A stretch of DNA of 64,000 nt from an uncultured Lachnospiraceae bacterium (GTDB taxonomy: Bacteria; Bacillota; Clostridia; Lachnospirales; Lachnospiraceae): contig CADAIL010000001.1 of NCBI GenBank assembly GCA_902788035.1, positions 124,001-188,000 on the forward strand, in the 5' to 3' direction. Below, piece after piece: positions 25,926 through 35,281 of this stretch. The notes under the pieces were generated by a model. The model made no database searches. It was given only the letters and a program-made list of their open reading frames with translations, and was not told where the DNA came from. Every line of letters starts with the position of its first letter. Within the stretch, counting starts at the first letter, position 1. The translations under genes and the position numbers were made by a program.

Positions 25926-26009
25926 TATCTCAGTGTGAAATGCCCCCCTCCTTTAGGCGGTGGGTAACAAGCCGGTCTCAGTGGCGGGTGTAAATCTCCC
26001 ACTGAGATA
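25926..26009 (+). promoter_or_regulatory. Structured leader upstream of traX with competing hairpins
   Basis: TCTCAGTG occurs twice (25928-25935 and 25976-25983). Either copy can pair with CACTGAGA at 26000-26007, giving mutually exclusive stems. The more distal pair extends to TATCTCAGTG/CACTGAGATA. A C-rich/G-rich hairpin closed by TTTA lies between (about 25943-25964). The ribosome binding site follows 11 nt later. It resembles either an RNA switch or the right-end hairpins of an IS200/IS605-type element. Confidence 0.5.
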
Positions 26010-26032
26010 AATGTCAGACAAAGGATAATATC

Positions 26033-26773
26033 ATGTTAACATATAATCTGCCCGATAAATATCTGAAAATAAACGCGTCGACACTCAAATGGATCGCCTG
26101 CATTACTATGCTCATCGACCACTCTGCGCTTGCCCTGATATATCACGCAATTTTGATCCCGAACGCGCCTCTTGTTTATGGAACCCAACTTTACACGCTC
26201 TATAGAATATATAAAGTGATGCGCGGCATCGGCCGAACCGCCTTTCCGATTTACTGCTTCTTTATCGTCGAGGGCTATCTTCACACAAGAAATGTTAAAA
26301 AATACGCATTGCGCCTACTTGCCTTCGGAATAGTCTCGGAAATACCGTTCAACTATCTGGTGACAATGAAAGCCCGCAGCCTCGAGTATCAGAATGTATA
26401 CTTCACGCTGCTCATAGGTCTGCTTCTCATCTGGGGATGGGATTACCTGAGTCAGAAAAAAATGGAGCTTGTGCAGATCGGCCTCGCGGTCGTACTGTGC
26501 CTGGCTGCCGAATATCTGCGCACTGATTATGGCTGGCAGGGACCGGCTCTCATTCTATTCTTCTTTTTAATGAACAAATGGCGCGTCCCGCAGTGTGTGC
26601 TGGGAAGCGCCATCCTCTACAACGAGTATCCCTGGGTATTACTGGGATACATTCCTATGCTGTTCTATAACGGTGAACGCGGAAGACAGTGGAAGTATTT
26701 CTTTTACGCCTTCTACCCTGTCCATTTGATTATTCTCCACCTCATCGCCGTTAACATTCACTATATTGCCTGA
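26033..26773 (+). CDS. TraX family integral membrane protein
   Basis: A 246-residue polytopic membrane protein of the TraX family, whose founding member N-acetylates F-pilin. Typical features are the N-terminal KWIACITMLIDHSAL, GRTAFPIYCFFIVEGY and a late FYPVHLIILHLI. About eight hydrophobic helices are visible. Chromosomal TraX-like proteins in Firmicutes are of unknown substrate and may acylate surface molecules. AAAGGA is 7 nt before the ATG. It is divergent from the pilus operon, which suggests but does not prove a link to surface structures. Confidence 0.85.
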   Translation: MLTYNLPDKYLKINASTLKWIACITMLIDHSALALIYHAILIPNAPLVYGTQLYTLYRIYKVMRGIGRTAFPIYCFFIVEGYLHTRNVKKYALRLLAFGIVSEIPFNYLVTMKARSLEYQNVYFTLLIGLLLIWGWDYLSQKKMELVQIGLAVVLCLAAEYLRTDYGWQGPALILFFFLMNKWRVPQCVLGSAILYNEYPWVLLGYIPMLFYNGERGRQWKYFFYAFYPVHLIILHLIAVNIHYIA

Positions 26774-26796
26774 CAGGACAAGTTGTTCTTTTGGCT

Positions 26797-27927
26797 TTAC
26801 AGACTGCTCTTGATTTTGTCGGCACAGGAGACGATCCAGTCGTGAAGCTGAGATTTCTCACTGTCGGAGAGAGACCATATCCACTTGTCGTATTCAAGCT
26901 CTGTCTTCCAGTCAACAGAACCTTCGAACTGAGGAGGATTCTCGCTAAGGCATGCGTCATTCAGGAGCTTTGCATCCCACCGGGAGGCAAAGCTCTTATA
27001 TCTCTTAACACGTTCTTTCACGCATTCTTCAAGAGTTTCCAATGCTCCGGCGTAAACTTGTGACAGTTCTTCGTCATTGCAGATTTCACTGCGTTTCAGT
27101 CTTATCTGTGTGTACCAGGCTTTCAGCGCGTAAAGCTGTGCAAGATACTCAATGTTGCTCTCACGCACCGTGTGGATATGCTTTTCCGAAGGCATAGTAT
27201 TATTATAGGAGAAGGCCTTCTCAAAGCTTAATCTGTCGCCGGAATACATGGTCTCATCCGGAACTGACTTACGAACGACCTGGCCTGCAATGGTCATGGC
27301 GCCGAAACCAATTTCCTTTGGTCCTACAATGCCGCTCATACCGCCAAGGAAGATGGGCGGTTTGTCGAGAAATACGCCCTCGGTGACAGTGCCGATCAGA
27401 GATGGGGTCGCCTTATCACCGGATTCGCCCCAGGGTGTGAAGTTGAAGTGGATGAATCCGCTGCCTACCTCCGTGTGGACCTTACGGGAAAGACCGCCGG
27501 AAAGAAGGGCGTCACAGAAGTTAATGAGAGAACCCATGGTAACACCGTACATCATAATTGTCTGCTTGAGACCCACAGCGTGGGCTGTGTTGGCTTCTTC
27601 CTCAAGAAGCGTACCGCCGCGGAAATGGCAGTTGCCGCCCGCCTTGGCACGCGGGAGCAGCGTACACTCTGTGACGTAACCGCTCGCTATGGACGCACCT
27701 TTCCCGATCACGGAATCGTTTACACAAGCCGGACCCTCGGTGCCTATTTTTGCGCCCGAACCTATGAGCGTGCGGCTCCCTGTTAAGCGTACACCGGGGT
27801 ATAAAACACAGCCGGGATAGATTCTGTCAAGATCAACATCCGGGGATACGTAAACCTGTCTCGGGTCAACTATTATAACTCCTTTTTCCTCAAGTTTTTT
27901 TAAAGTGCTTTCGATACTGTAATTCAT
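26797..27927 (-). CDS. Left-handed beta-helix (hexapeptide) protein, UDP-GlcNAc pyrophosphorylase-like
   Basis: A 376-residue cytoplasmic protein. Residues about 25-220 form hexapeptide repeats such as VLYPGVRLTGSRTLIGSGAKIG and VIGKGASIASGYVTEC. A GNCHFRGGTLLEEEANTAHAVG segment recalls the acetyltransferase half of GlmU-like proteins. The C-terminal 120 residues are helical. No nucleotidyltransferase signature is visible, so a sugar-nucleotide function is only suggested. AAGGAG precedes the ATG and a promoter overlaps the end of topB. Confidence 0.65.
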   Translation of the reverse strand: MNYSIESTLKKLEEKGVIIVDPRQVYVSPDVDLDRIYPGCVLYPGVRLTGSRTLIGSGAKIGTEGPACVNDSVIGKGASIASGYVTECTLLPRAKAGGNCHFRGGTLLEEEANTAHAVGLKQTIMMYGVTMGSLINFCDALLSGGLSRKVHTEVGSGFIHFNFTPWGESGDKATPSLIGTVTEGVFLDKPPIFLGGMSGIVGPKEIGFGAMTIAGQVVRKSVPDETMYSGDRLSFEKAFSYNNTMPSEKHIHTVRESNIEYLAQLYALKAWYTQIRLKRSEICNDEELSQVYAGALETLEECVKERVKRYKSFASRWDAKLLNDACLSENPPQFEGSVDWKTELEYDKWIWSLSDSEKSQLHDWIVSCADKIKSSL

Positions 27928-28012
27928 ATTATGCTCCTTTGGAAATACTGTTTTTTGTGAGCAGTTCGGGATTGAAACTTTTTTGATACTTCAAGATACT
28001 TTAATGCTCTGA

Positions 28013-28042
28013 ATTGTATCACAGTAAACAGTGTGTTTACAA
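28013..28042 (-). promoter_or_regulatory. Promoter of the beta-helix protein gene
   Basis: -35 TTGTAA and -10 TACAAT with an 18-bp spacer, overlapping the topB stop codon. Confidence 0.55.
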
Positions 28043-30202
28043 GGTTGAATCGGTCTTGCCGCCGCCAGTTCTCCTTCCGGATCCTGATGACCGCCTTACC
28101 GTCTTTTTCTTATAAAACTGGGCAGCGTAATCATAACACTGCTTGAGCTGATACTGATTATTGAGACTCTTCACGGCATTTGTTCTTCTTGCGACGAATC
28201 CGTTCAGCTTATTCATGTATTCTTCAGTCGTGATAGAACCTTCAGCAACTCCTGTCAGACCTTTTTCCCAGCTTGCTGTGAGCTCGGCGTTGAGAAGCGG
28301 GCGGATCGACGCGTTGACTGTGTCGTAGACCATTTCCCCGAGAAGCTCAGGTGTGATGACCTGGGTCTTTTTATTGAGGGCAAGATACTCGATGGTAACA
28401 AGCTTTTTCAGAATCTCCGCCCTCGTAGCCGATGTGCCTATACCTGAGCCCTTGATCTGTTCCCTCAGACTTTCATCCTCGATGAGCTGGCCGGCATTTT
28501 CCATTGCGAGGATCATTGACCCGGATGTGTATCTCTTGGGCGGCGAGGTTTCACCCTCTTTGATCGTAAGTGAGTCAACGGGCAAATGCGCACCTTTCTT
28601 CAGCTTTGATATATCCACGCCGGGTGCAATTTCAGTGTTCTCATTTTGCTCATCGGACGTTTTTCCGCTTTTTGCTGATTTATCTCCGCCTGTAACTTTC
28701 AGCCAGCCCTCCTTCACCAGCACTTTGGAATTGGCAAAGAAGCTCTCACGTCCCAGCATGATTGTTATCGCGGTCTTGTCATATTCAGCCGGCGGATAAA
28801 AGATCGCTAGGAAACGCCTGCATATGGTCTCGTAGACGCTCCGTGCTGTCTGAGAAAGCGAATTCAGGTTCTGAAGACCCTGACCGGTCGGAATGATCGC
28901 GTAGTGATCTGTGATTGCCTTATCGTTGGTGTAGCGTGTGTTTGCGATCTTTTTCCATGTCTCGCCGGCAAGAACTTCGGCAGCGAAGTCTCCTATGGAA
29001 GGAGCACTGCCCTGGCCTGTGCCGAGTTTAGTGAGCCCTGTAAGGTTCCTGCCTATCTCCTTGGCGACTGCGCTTGACAGCACGCGGGCATCGGTCCTCG
29101 GATACGTAGTAAGCTTCTTTTCGTACAGTTCCTGGGCGATTTGCAGAGTCTGGTCAGGTGAGATCTTGAACATGCGCGAACAGTCATTTTGAAGTTCGGC
29201 CAGGTTATAGAGCATCGGCGCATTCTTCTTTTCCTTCCGTCTGGTAATTGCCGCAACTATGCCCTCGTAGGGATCGACCTGTTTCAGCTTCGCAATGAGC
29301 GCTTCGGCATCTTCCCTCTTACGGAATCCGTTTTCCTTGTAGAGAAGCGGAGACAGATTAAATTCGTTTGCTTCAGATTCCTGTCCCCCAGCCGTTTTCT
29401 GAGAGGTCTCGGGTTTAGGTCCATCCGCATTTGCTGAAGGTTTCCCTATGTAGTACTCACTTGGAGGAACTGCCCGCCACTCGGCTTCAATGCCGCCGAA
29501 CACCCCGATTACCCTGTAGAACGGTGTCTTGACAAAGCTGCGGATCTCCCTCTCGCGGCGAACGACCATTCCGAGTACACATGTCATTACGCGGCCGACA
29601 GCCACGGCCTTCCACTTTCCGCCTAGATAATCTGTGATACCGCTGCCGTACTTTAGCGTGAGGACACGCGAAAAATTAATTCCCATGAGATAGTCTTCCT
29701 TGGCTCTCAGGTAGGCTGAGTCGCTGAGGTTGTTGTAAGTCTCGAGCGGTTTTGCTTCACGGATGCCGCGGGATATCTCTTCATCAGTAAACGAATCAAT
29801 CCATACTCGTCGTCTGTCTTTATTTTTGACAGAGGCCGGGGCCATCATTTCTACCAGACGGTAAATGTATTCTCCTTCTCGACCGGAGTCGGTACAGACA
29901 TAGATTGTCCCGACATCTTCGCGGGCCAGAAGGCCGCTCACAATGTTGAACTGCTTGCTCACTGAGGGGATTATCTCGTACTTGAACTCCTCGGGAAGGA
30001 AAGGAAGGTTATTGAGGCTCCATTTTTTATACTTCATATCGTATTTTTCCGGGTAGCTCATGGTCACAAGATGGCCGACACACCAGGTGACGACATAATC
30101 CTCTGACTCAATGTAGCCGTCCCTCCTCGGATCGTTTACTTTGAGGGCACGGGCAAATTCCTGGGCGACGCTCGGTTTTTCCGCGATAAAAAGTGATTTC
30201 AA
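28037..30202 (-). CDS. topB: DNA topoisomerase III
   Basis: Type IA topoisomerase that decatenates and relaxes DNA. The 721-residue protein starts with TOPRIM motifs (IAEKPSVAQ, residues 6-14; TDSGREGE, 104-111). The active-site tyrosine is in TTYPRTDARVL (Tyr367). No zinc-ribbon tail is present, as in many Firmicute TopB proteins. The start is TTG at 30202, preceded by AAGGAG; the nearest ATG is out of frame. It is followed by the beta-helix gene and preceded by asd. Confidence 0.94.
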   Translation of the reverse strand: MKSLFIAEKPSVAQEFARALKVNDPRRDGYIESEDYVVTWCVGHLVTMSYPEKYDMKYKKWSLNNLPFLPEEFKYEIIPSVSKQFNIVSGLLAREDVGTIYVCTDSGREGEYIYRLVEMMAPASVKNKDRRRVWIDSFTDEEISRGIREAKPLETYNNLSDSAYLRAKEDYLMGINFSRVLTLKYGSGITDYLGGKWKAVAVGRVMTCVLGMVVRREREIRSFVKTPFYRVIGVFGGIEAEWRAVPPSEYYIGKPSANADGPKPETSQKTAGGQESEANEFNLSPLLYKENGFRKREDAEALIAKLKQVDPYEGIVAAITRRKEKKNAPMLYNLAELQNDCSRMFKISPDQTLQIAQELYEKKLTTYPRTDARVLSSAVAKEIGRNLTGLTKLGTGQGSAPSIGDFAAEVLAGETWKKIANTRYTNDKAITDHYAIIPTGQGLQNLNSLSQTARSVYETICRRFLAIFYPPAEYDKTAITIMLGRESFFANSKVLVKEGWLKVTGGDKSAKSGKTSDEQNENTEIAPGVDISKLKKGAHLPVDSLTIKEGETSPPKRYTSGSMILAMENAGQLIEDESLREQIKGSGIGTSATRAEILKKLVTIEYLALNKKTQVITPELLGEMVYDTVNASIRPLLNAELTASWEKGLTGVAEGSITTEEYMNKLNGFVARRTNAVKSLNNQYQLKQCYDYAAQFYKKKTVRRSSGSGRRTGGGKTDSTL

Positions 30203-30228
30203 TTGGATTCATCTCCTTAATTGTAAAT

Positions 30229-30263
30229 AGGGCTTTTGCCGCCGGACCGGCAGCATAAGCCCT
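30229..30263 (-). terminator. Possible terminator after asd
   Basis: AGGGCTT/AAGCCCT outer stem and GCCGG/CCGGC inner stem on the minus strand, about 80 nt past the asd stop. The trailing ATTTACAATT is only moderately T-rich, so termination may be partial. Confidence 0.45.
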
Positions 30264-30340
30264 GTGATTTACTGAGTTTCGTAAAAAGATTCAGGAATGC
30301 CCACCTTTTGCAGAAGCTGGCCTCCCAATACTTAGATGAA

Positions 30341-31426
30341 TTATTTGGCCTTGATATAGCCGAGAGCCGTGAGCATCTCCGCGCTCTCAACAGCACCGCC
30401 GGCAGCGCCGCGCAGCGTATTGTGAGAAAGACCGACGAACTTGAAATCAAAGATGTTGTCTTCGCGGAGGCGGCCGATCGTTACTCCCATACCGCCTTCA
30501 AAGTTCACATCTTCAAGTACCTGCGGACGGTTGTCCTCCTCACGGTACTGAACGAACTGCTTCGGAGCGTGCGGAAGCTCGTATTTCTGCGGCAGGCCTT
30601 TGAAGTTGACGATTCTGTCGATGAGCTCCTCTTTGGTCGGCTTCTTGGCAAAGCTGATGGAAACAGTCGCTGTGTGGCCGTTTAGGACCGGAACGCGGAT
30701 ACATTGAGCGGAGATCACGGGGCTGTCGGCCTTGACGATCTCACCGCCCTCGATGTGGCCGAGGACCTTCAGCGGCTCCTGTTCAGACTTTTCTTCCTCA
30801 CCGCCGATATACGGGATGATGTTGCCGACCATCTCCGGCCAGTCCTTGAAAGTCTTGCCCGCGCCTGAGATAGCCTGATATGTGGACACAACGACCTTAG
30901 TCGGCTCAAACTCTTTCCATGCGGCAAGACACGGGATGTAGCTCTGGATCGAGCAGTTCGGCTTTACGGCGATGAAGCCCCGTGTCGTGCCGAGACGTTT
31001 TTTCTGAGCTTCGATGATCTCATAGTGCTGCGGATTGATTTCCGGAATGACCATCGGGACATCCGGTGTCCAGCGGTGAGCGCTGTTGTTGGAGACGACA
31101 GGTGTCTCTGTCTTTGCGTACTTTTCCTCGATTTCGCGGATCTCATCTTTTTTCATATTGACCGCGGAGAACACGAAATCGACCTGGGATGTCACATCTT
31201 CGATCTCGTCGATGTTCTTAACAATCATGTCTTTAACGAATTCCGGCATCGGAGTATCCATCTTCCACTTATCGCCGACTGCTTCCGCATATGTTTTACC
31301 CGCGCTGCGGCTGCTTGCCGCCAGGACCTTTATATCATACCACGGATGGTCTGCGAGAAGTGTGATAAAGCGCTGACCGACCATGCCTGTTGCTCCGAGA
31401 ATGCCTACTCTAAGTTTTTCTGCCAT
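30341..31426 (-). CDS. asd: Aspartate-semialdehyde dehydrogenase
   Basis: Reduces aspartyl phosphate to aspartate semialdehyde, the branch point to lysine/diaminopimelate, threonine and methionine. It has an N-terminal NADP motif GILGATGMVGQR. The catalytic cysteine is in KPNCSIQSY (Cys158). The protein has 361 residues. The ATG at 31426 is chosen because AGGAGGG is 7 nt upstream. It belongs to the archaeal/fungal-like Asd branch judging by the SNNSAHRWTPDVPM segment. Confidence 0.95.
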   Translation of the reverse strand: MAEKLRVGILGATGMVGQRFITLLADHPWYDIKVLAASSRSAGKTYAEAVGDKWKMDTPMPEFVKDMIVKNIDEIEDVTSQVDFVFSAVNMKKDEIREIEEKYAKTETPVVSNNSAHRWTPDVPMVIPEINPQHYEIIEAQKKRLGTTRGFIAVKPNCSIQSYIPCLAAWKEFEPTKVVVSTYQAISGAGKTFKDWPEMVGNIIPYIGGEEEKSEQEPLKVLGHIEGGEIVKADSPVISAQCIRVPVLNGHTATVSISFAKKPTKEELIDRIVNFKGLPQKYELPHAPKQFVQYREEDNRPQVLEDVNFEGGMGVTIGRLREDNIFDFKFVGLSHNTLRGAAGGAVESAEMLTALGYIKAK

Positions 31427-31494
31427 AATAATACCCTCCTCGTCGATTTCGACATACATAACACTTTAATCTTATAAAGCCCTGAAGTCAAGTG

Positions 31495-32889
31495 TCATTT
31501 GCCAATTATCGAGTTTCGTGCCTCCTCTATAAATCTCAAAGACGCGGCAATCTCTTCCGACATGGCACCCGGAGCGCCCTTTGTCGTTCTCTGTTCGACA
31601 CATGTCCCGAGAGAAATTGCCTCATAGATATCACTGTCAAAAACATCACATTCAGCCTTCCACTCATCCAGTGTGAGGTCGTCCATCGCGATATCCTTTT
31701 CGATGCATTTAAGGACGAGCCGGCCGATAATGCTGTGAGCATCGCGGAACGGGACACCTTTCCTGACCAGATAATCAGCCGCGTCCGTAGCGTTCGTAAA
31801 TCCGCCGCGCGCTGATCTTGCCATACGGTCCCTGTTGAAGGCCGTGGAAGCAAGCATACCTGCCATGAGGTGAATACAGCTCTTCGTTGTATCGATGGCG
31901 TCAAATGTCATTTCCTTATCCTCCTGCATATCTTTATTATAGGCAAGAGGAATTCCCTTCATGACAGTAAGCATGGTCGTGAGCGCTCCGTAGACCCTGC
32001 CGGTCTTACCGCGGATGAGCTCAGCAATATCCGGATTCTTTTTCTGCGGCATAATGCTGCTCCCGGTCGCGTACGTATCATCAAGCTCGATAAATCTGTA
32101 CTCATTGCTGTTCCAGATGATTATCTCCTCGCTCAGTCTTGAAAGATGCATCATAACCGTTGCGAGCGCGCTCAGAAATTCAATAACATAATCTCTGTCG
32201 GATACTCCGTCCATCGAATTGTCGCACGCTCGGTCAAAACCGAGAAGCTTTGCCGTGTATTCCCGGTCGAGTGGATATGTCGTTCCGGCAAGAGCGCCGC
32301 TGCCGAGCGGGCATACGTTCATGCGCTGCCTGATCGAGCGGATCCTCTCGAAGTCTCTTCGGAACATTTCGAAATACGCGCCGAAGTGGTGAGCGAGCGT
32401 GACAGGCTGTGCTTTCTGCAAATGCGTAAAGCCCGGCATATACGTATGCTCATTATCCTTCATGATATCGCATATTGTTTCAAGCAGAGCGAGAAGCAGC
32501 TCTGATGTATCATCAATCTCATCCCGGACATAGAGTCTCATGTCGAGGGCAACCTGGTCGTTGCGGCTTCGACCGGTGTGAAGCTTCTTGCCCGCGTCGC
32601 CGATTCTCTCTGTCAGGACTGCTTCAACAAAAGAGTGAATATCTTCGTAGGTGCTGCCGATAGTAAGCACACCCTCGTCGACGTCCTTCTCAATGCTGTC
32701 AAGCCCCGCAAGGATCTGATCTCTTTCAGCTTCGGTCAGGATCTGCTGCTTTGCAAGCATTCGTACATGAGCACGGCTCCCGCGAACGTCCTGATGGAAG
32801 AATTTCTGATCAAATCCGATTGACTGATTGAAATTGTAAACAAGCTGGTCTGTCTGCTTTGTGAAGCGACCGCCCCATAACTGAGCCAT
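31495..32889 (-). CDS. argH: Argininosuccinate lyase
   Basis: Last step of arginine synthesis. The 464-residue product has LWGGRFT at the N-terminus, TGRSRNDQVA and the fumarase-superfamily signature GSSIMPQKKNPD (about 276-287). An ideal AGGAGG precedes the ATG. No argG is nearby in this window; queH is immediately upstream. Confidence 0.97.
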   Translation of the reverse strand: MAQLWGGRFTKQTDQLVYNFNQSIGFDQKFFHQDVRGSRAHVRMLAKQQILTEAERDQILAGLDSIEKDVDEGVLTIGSTYEDIHSFVEAVLTERIGDAGKKLHTGRSRNDQVALDMRLYVRDEIDDTSELLLALLETICDIMKDNEHTYMPGFTHLQKAQPVTLAHHFGAYFEMFRRDFERIRSIRQRMNVCPLGSGALAGTTYPLDREYTAKLLGFDRACDNSMDGVSDRDYVIEFLSALATVMMHLSRLSEEIIIWNSNEYRFIELDDTYATGSSIMPQKKNPDIAELIRGKTGRVYGALTTMLTVMKGIPLAYNKDMQEDKEMTFDAIDTTKSCIHLMAGMLASTAFNRDRMARSARGGFTNATDAADYLVRKGVPFRDAHSIIGRLVLKCIEKDIAMDDLTLDEWKAECDVFDSDIYEAISLGTCVEQRTTKGAPGAMSEEIAASLRFIEEARNSIIGK

Positions 32890-32938
32890 ATTGAACCTCC
32901 TGAGTGTTTATGTATTAAAATCCTGTGTTCTGTATAGA

Positions 32939-33565
32939 TCACTGCCTGTTCTCAGCATCTCTCTTCGAAAAGACGCATCCGCAATAATTCTGTCTGTATA
33001 ATCCGTATTCCGCAGACAACTCCGTGGACCTTAGGAATCCGCCTTTTTTCTTGAAATCTGACGGAAGCCAGACAGTCCCTGTCTCTTCAGCGACCCTAAA
33101 TCCGATTTCGTTCAGTTTCTGAGCGTTTTTAAGCGGGCTGATCGTGAGTGTCGTGGTGAAATAATCATACGCTCCCTGCCTTGCGTATTCCGCCGCCTCC
33201 CGGATCCGAAGCTCATAGCATTTGAAACACCGCTCCCCACCTTCGGGACATTTCTCGAGGCCTCTGGAAATTTCCCAAAATTTCTCCGGCTCATAGTTGC
33301 CGGCAACAAAAGTGACAGGGTGCAAATGCGACTGCTCCGAGACCAGTCTCGAAAGCTCCTCTTCGCGATGCCTGTATTCTGCCTCATCCGTGATATTCGG
33401 ATTGTAATATAGATCCGTGATCACGAAGTACTCTGAGAGATACTCCAGGCAATAGGAACTGCAGGGTGCGCAGCAGCTGTGCAGGAGCAGGGTCGGTACC
33501 CTATTTTCTTTTTTGTTTTTATCAATTATTTTTTCCAGCTCTCGCTGATAATTTATCTTGTTCAT
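32939..33565 (-). CDS. queH: Epoxyqueuosine reductase QueH
   Basis: Reduces epoxyqueuosine in tRNA to queuosine; QueH is the cobalamin-independent replacement for QueG. The 208-residue protein has the expected cysteine sets: HSCCAPCSS (Cys31-Cys32), ERCFKCYELR (Cys113, Cys116) and QNYCGC near the C-terminus, which bind an Fe-S cluster and a metal. No clear ribosome binding site precedes the ATG, so the upstream dehydrogenase gene, 33 nt away, may drive it by coupling. Confidence 0.93.
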   Translation of the reverse strand: MNKINYQRELEKIIDKNKKENRVPTLLLHSCCAPCSSYCLEYLSEYFVITDLYYNPNITDEAEYRHREEELSRLVSEQSHLHPVTFVAGNYEPEKFWEISRGLEKCPEGGERCFKCYELRIREAAEYARQGAYDYFTTTLTISPLKNAQKLNEIGFRVAEETGTVWLPSDFKKKGGFLRSTELSAEYGLYRQNYCGCVFSKRDAENRQ

Positions 33566-33598
33566 AGTCTGCTGAAGACCGCCGTGAAATTCATTTGA

Positions 33599-34555
33599 TC
33601 AGAATTTCCGGTAACCCGTCTCAAAATCCACCTGATTGATCAGCTCTCCCCCGCTCACGAAGGCGGCAAGATTGCTGCAGGCAATCTCAATGATTCTGTC
33701 ATATGTGTGTCTTAAGTGATAGAAGCCGCTGATGTGGGGAGTCAGGATCAGATTCGGGCAATCCCACAGAATGCTGTCCTCAGGCAGCGGCTCAGGGTCA
33801 GTGACATCGATGCATGCACCGGCGATCACATGATTCTTAAGCGCGTCCGCCAGGACTTCGGTCTCAATGAGATTACCGCGTCCGATATTGGCAAGCACAG
33901 CTGTCTTCTTCATACGTCCGACCCGCTCCCTGTCGAAGAGGTGATATGTCTCTTTTGTGGCCGGCAGAGCGCAGGCGACAAAGTCCGCCTCGGGAAGGAA
34001 ACGGTCGATATCTTCCATTGTGCCCGAATCTATCATATAATCAGCCGGTTCCACCTTGTGTCTGCGGATTCCGATAACACGGCTTCCGAGGGCAGCCATT
34101 CTTCTGCCGAATTCTGTGCCTATATCTCCCGCCCCGATCACCAGAGTCGTTGATCCGTAAATACCTGTGACTCCGCCTTCGTCGCGCCAGATATGGTTCT
34201 TCCTGTTTTCCTCATACATATTCAGCTTTTTGATCAGCATCAGGATCTGAGCAAGCATGTGTTCAGCCAGGGCAACACCGTAAGCACCGGTCGCGTTGCA
34301 CAGGATCGTGTTCGGTGACAGAACGCCGGGAACACAGAATTCATTTGAGCCCGCTGAATTCAACTGGAGCAGCTTTAGTCTGGGTGAAGCCTTGATTCTG
34401 TTCGTCGGTACATTGCCGATGATGATGTCAGAAGCGGCAATCATTTCTTCAGTTACATTGGGGTTCTGCATGCAAGTGAACTCGGCTTCCGGTGCTGCTT
34501 GGCGAAAGCATGCCATCTCTTTCTCAGTGACGGGAATCGTAATCAGAATCTGCAT
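33599..34555 (-). CDS. NAD-dependent D-2-hydroxyacid dehydrogenase family protein
   Basis: A 317-residue oxidoreductase of the D-isomer-specific 2-hydroxyacid dehydrogenase family. The nucleotide motif is VIGAGDIGTEFGRRM. Catalytic residues are suggested by ANIGRGNLIE (Arg region), DVTDPEPLP (Glu) and LTPHISG (His). The substrate is not evident. The ATG at 34555 is chosen because GGAAGGAG precedes it; an in-frame upstream extension lacks one. It is divergent from the thioesterase gene. Confidence 0.85.
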   Translation of the reverse strand: MQILITIPVTEKEMACFRQAAPEAEFTCMQNPNVTEEMIAASDIIIGNVPTNRIKASPRLKLLQLNSAGSNEFCVPGVLSPNTILCNATGAYGVALAEHMLAQILMLIKKLNMYEENRKNHIWRDEGGVTGIYGSTTLVIGAGDIGTEFGRRMAALGSRVIGIRRHKVEPADYMIDSGTMEDIDRFLPEADFVACALPATKETYHLFDRERVGRMKKTAVLANIGRGNLIETEVLADALKNHVIAGACIDVTDPEPLPEDSILWDCPNLILTPHISGFYHLRHTYDRIIEIACSNLAAFVSGGELINQVDFETGYRKF

Positions 34556-34619
34556 AACTGCTCCTTCCAAATATTTAAAATTTTTGATAAAATATGGAAC
34601 GCGTGTAAATGTACAAGGG

Positions 34620-34625
34620 ATTATA
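34620..34625 (-). promoter_or_regulatory. Extended -10 promoter of the hydroxyacid dehydrogenase gene
   Basis: TGT-TATAAT on the minus strand (perfect -10 with a TGn extension). The -35 is weak. Located in the divergent intergenic region. Confidence 0.5.
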
Positions 34626-34662
34626 ACACATTGCAAATACGTTTGGAAAGGCGGAACAACAA

Positions 34663-35148
34663 ATGAATTATCTTGAGCGTGCCCGCGAATTCTTCAGGAA
34701 TGACCACTATGCGACGGATGCGACCGGCATTGTCATTGAAAAGGCCTGTGACGGGTATTCTGAAATCTCTCTCAAAATCGATAAGAGGCACCAGAACGGT
34801 ATTGGACAGGTGATGGGGGCGGTGTATTCGACATTGGTCGATTTTTCATTTGCAATTGCGTCCAATTTCGACAGACCTATGACTGTCACGCTCCAGTCCT
34901 CCATCACATTTATGAATGCGTGCCGGGGCGACACTCTTTTTGCGTCATGTAGACGGGCAAATGAAGGCGGACGTACATGTTTCTATGATGTTCATGTGAC
35001 GGACAACGTTGGCACGCAGATCGTGCAGGCGACCGTCACCGGCTATAAGCTTTCTTCCAATTTTTCGCATCCTATGAGCGAAGGTGAGGATCCTTACCGC
35101 GAACAGCAGCTGCTGCTTGATCGGGCAATGAGCGCATCCGCAAAATAA
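34663..35148 (+). CDS. PaaI-type hotdog-fold thioesterase
   Basis: A 161-residue protein with the hotdog signature: the helix-side HQNGIGQVMGAVYSTLVDFSFAIASN contains the Asn-Gly-x-x-x-G-Gly/Ala-x-x-x-x-x-Asp pattern of PaaI/YbgC-like acyl-CoA thioesterases. The strand region MTVTLQSSITFMNAC follows. It probably hydrolyses short or aromatic acyl-CoA. It is followed by a strong bidirectional terminator. Confidence 0.82.
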   Translation: MNYLERAREFFRNDHYATDATGIVIEKACDGYSEISLKIDKRHQNGIGQVMGAVYSTLVDFSFAIASNFDRPMTVTLQSSITFMNACRGDTLFASCRRANEGGRTCFYDVHVTDNVGTQIVQATVTGYKLSSNFSHPMSEGEDPYREQQLLLDRAMSASAK

Positions 35149-35224
35149 AACGAGGTATCGCCATATGCGATACAGATCGTCCGTAAACCTTGGGCTGCCG
35201 CACGGCGGCGGAAAACCCAAAACG

Positions 35225-35266
35225 AAAAAAGGGCTGTCGCTTTAAGGCGACAGCTCTTTTTTCGTT
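35225..35266. terminator. Bidirectional terminator
   Basis: GGGCTGTCGC/GCGACAGCTC stem around TTTAAG, flanked by A6 on the left and T6 on the right. It serves the plus-strand thioesterase gene and the minus-strand symporter gene, which converge here. Confidence 0.9.
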
Positions 35267-35281
35267 CGAAGATTTTATTAA

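Noticed and set aside
26033..26773. Conjugative element suggested by the name TraX
   Set aside because: No other transfer, relaxase or integrase genes are nearby; chromosomal TraX-family proteins are common in Clostridia.
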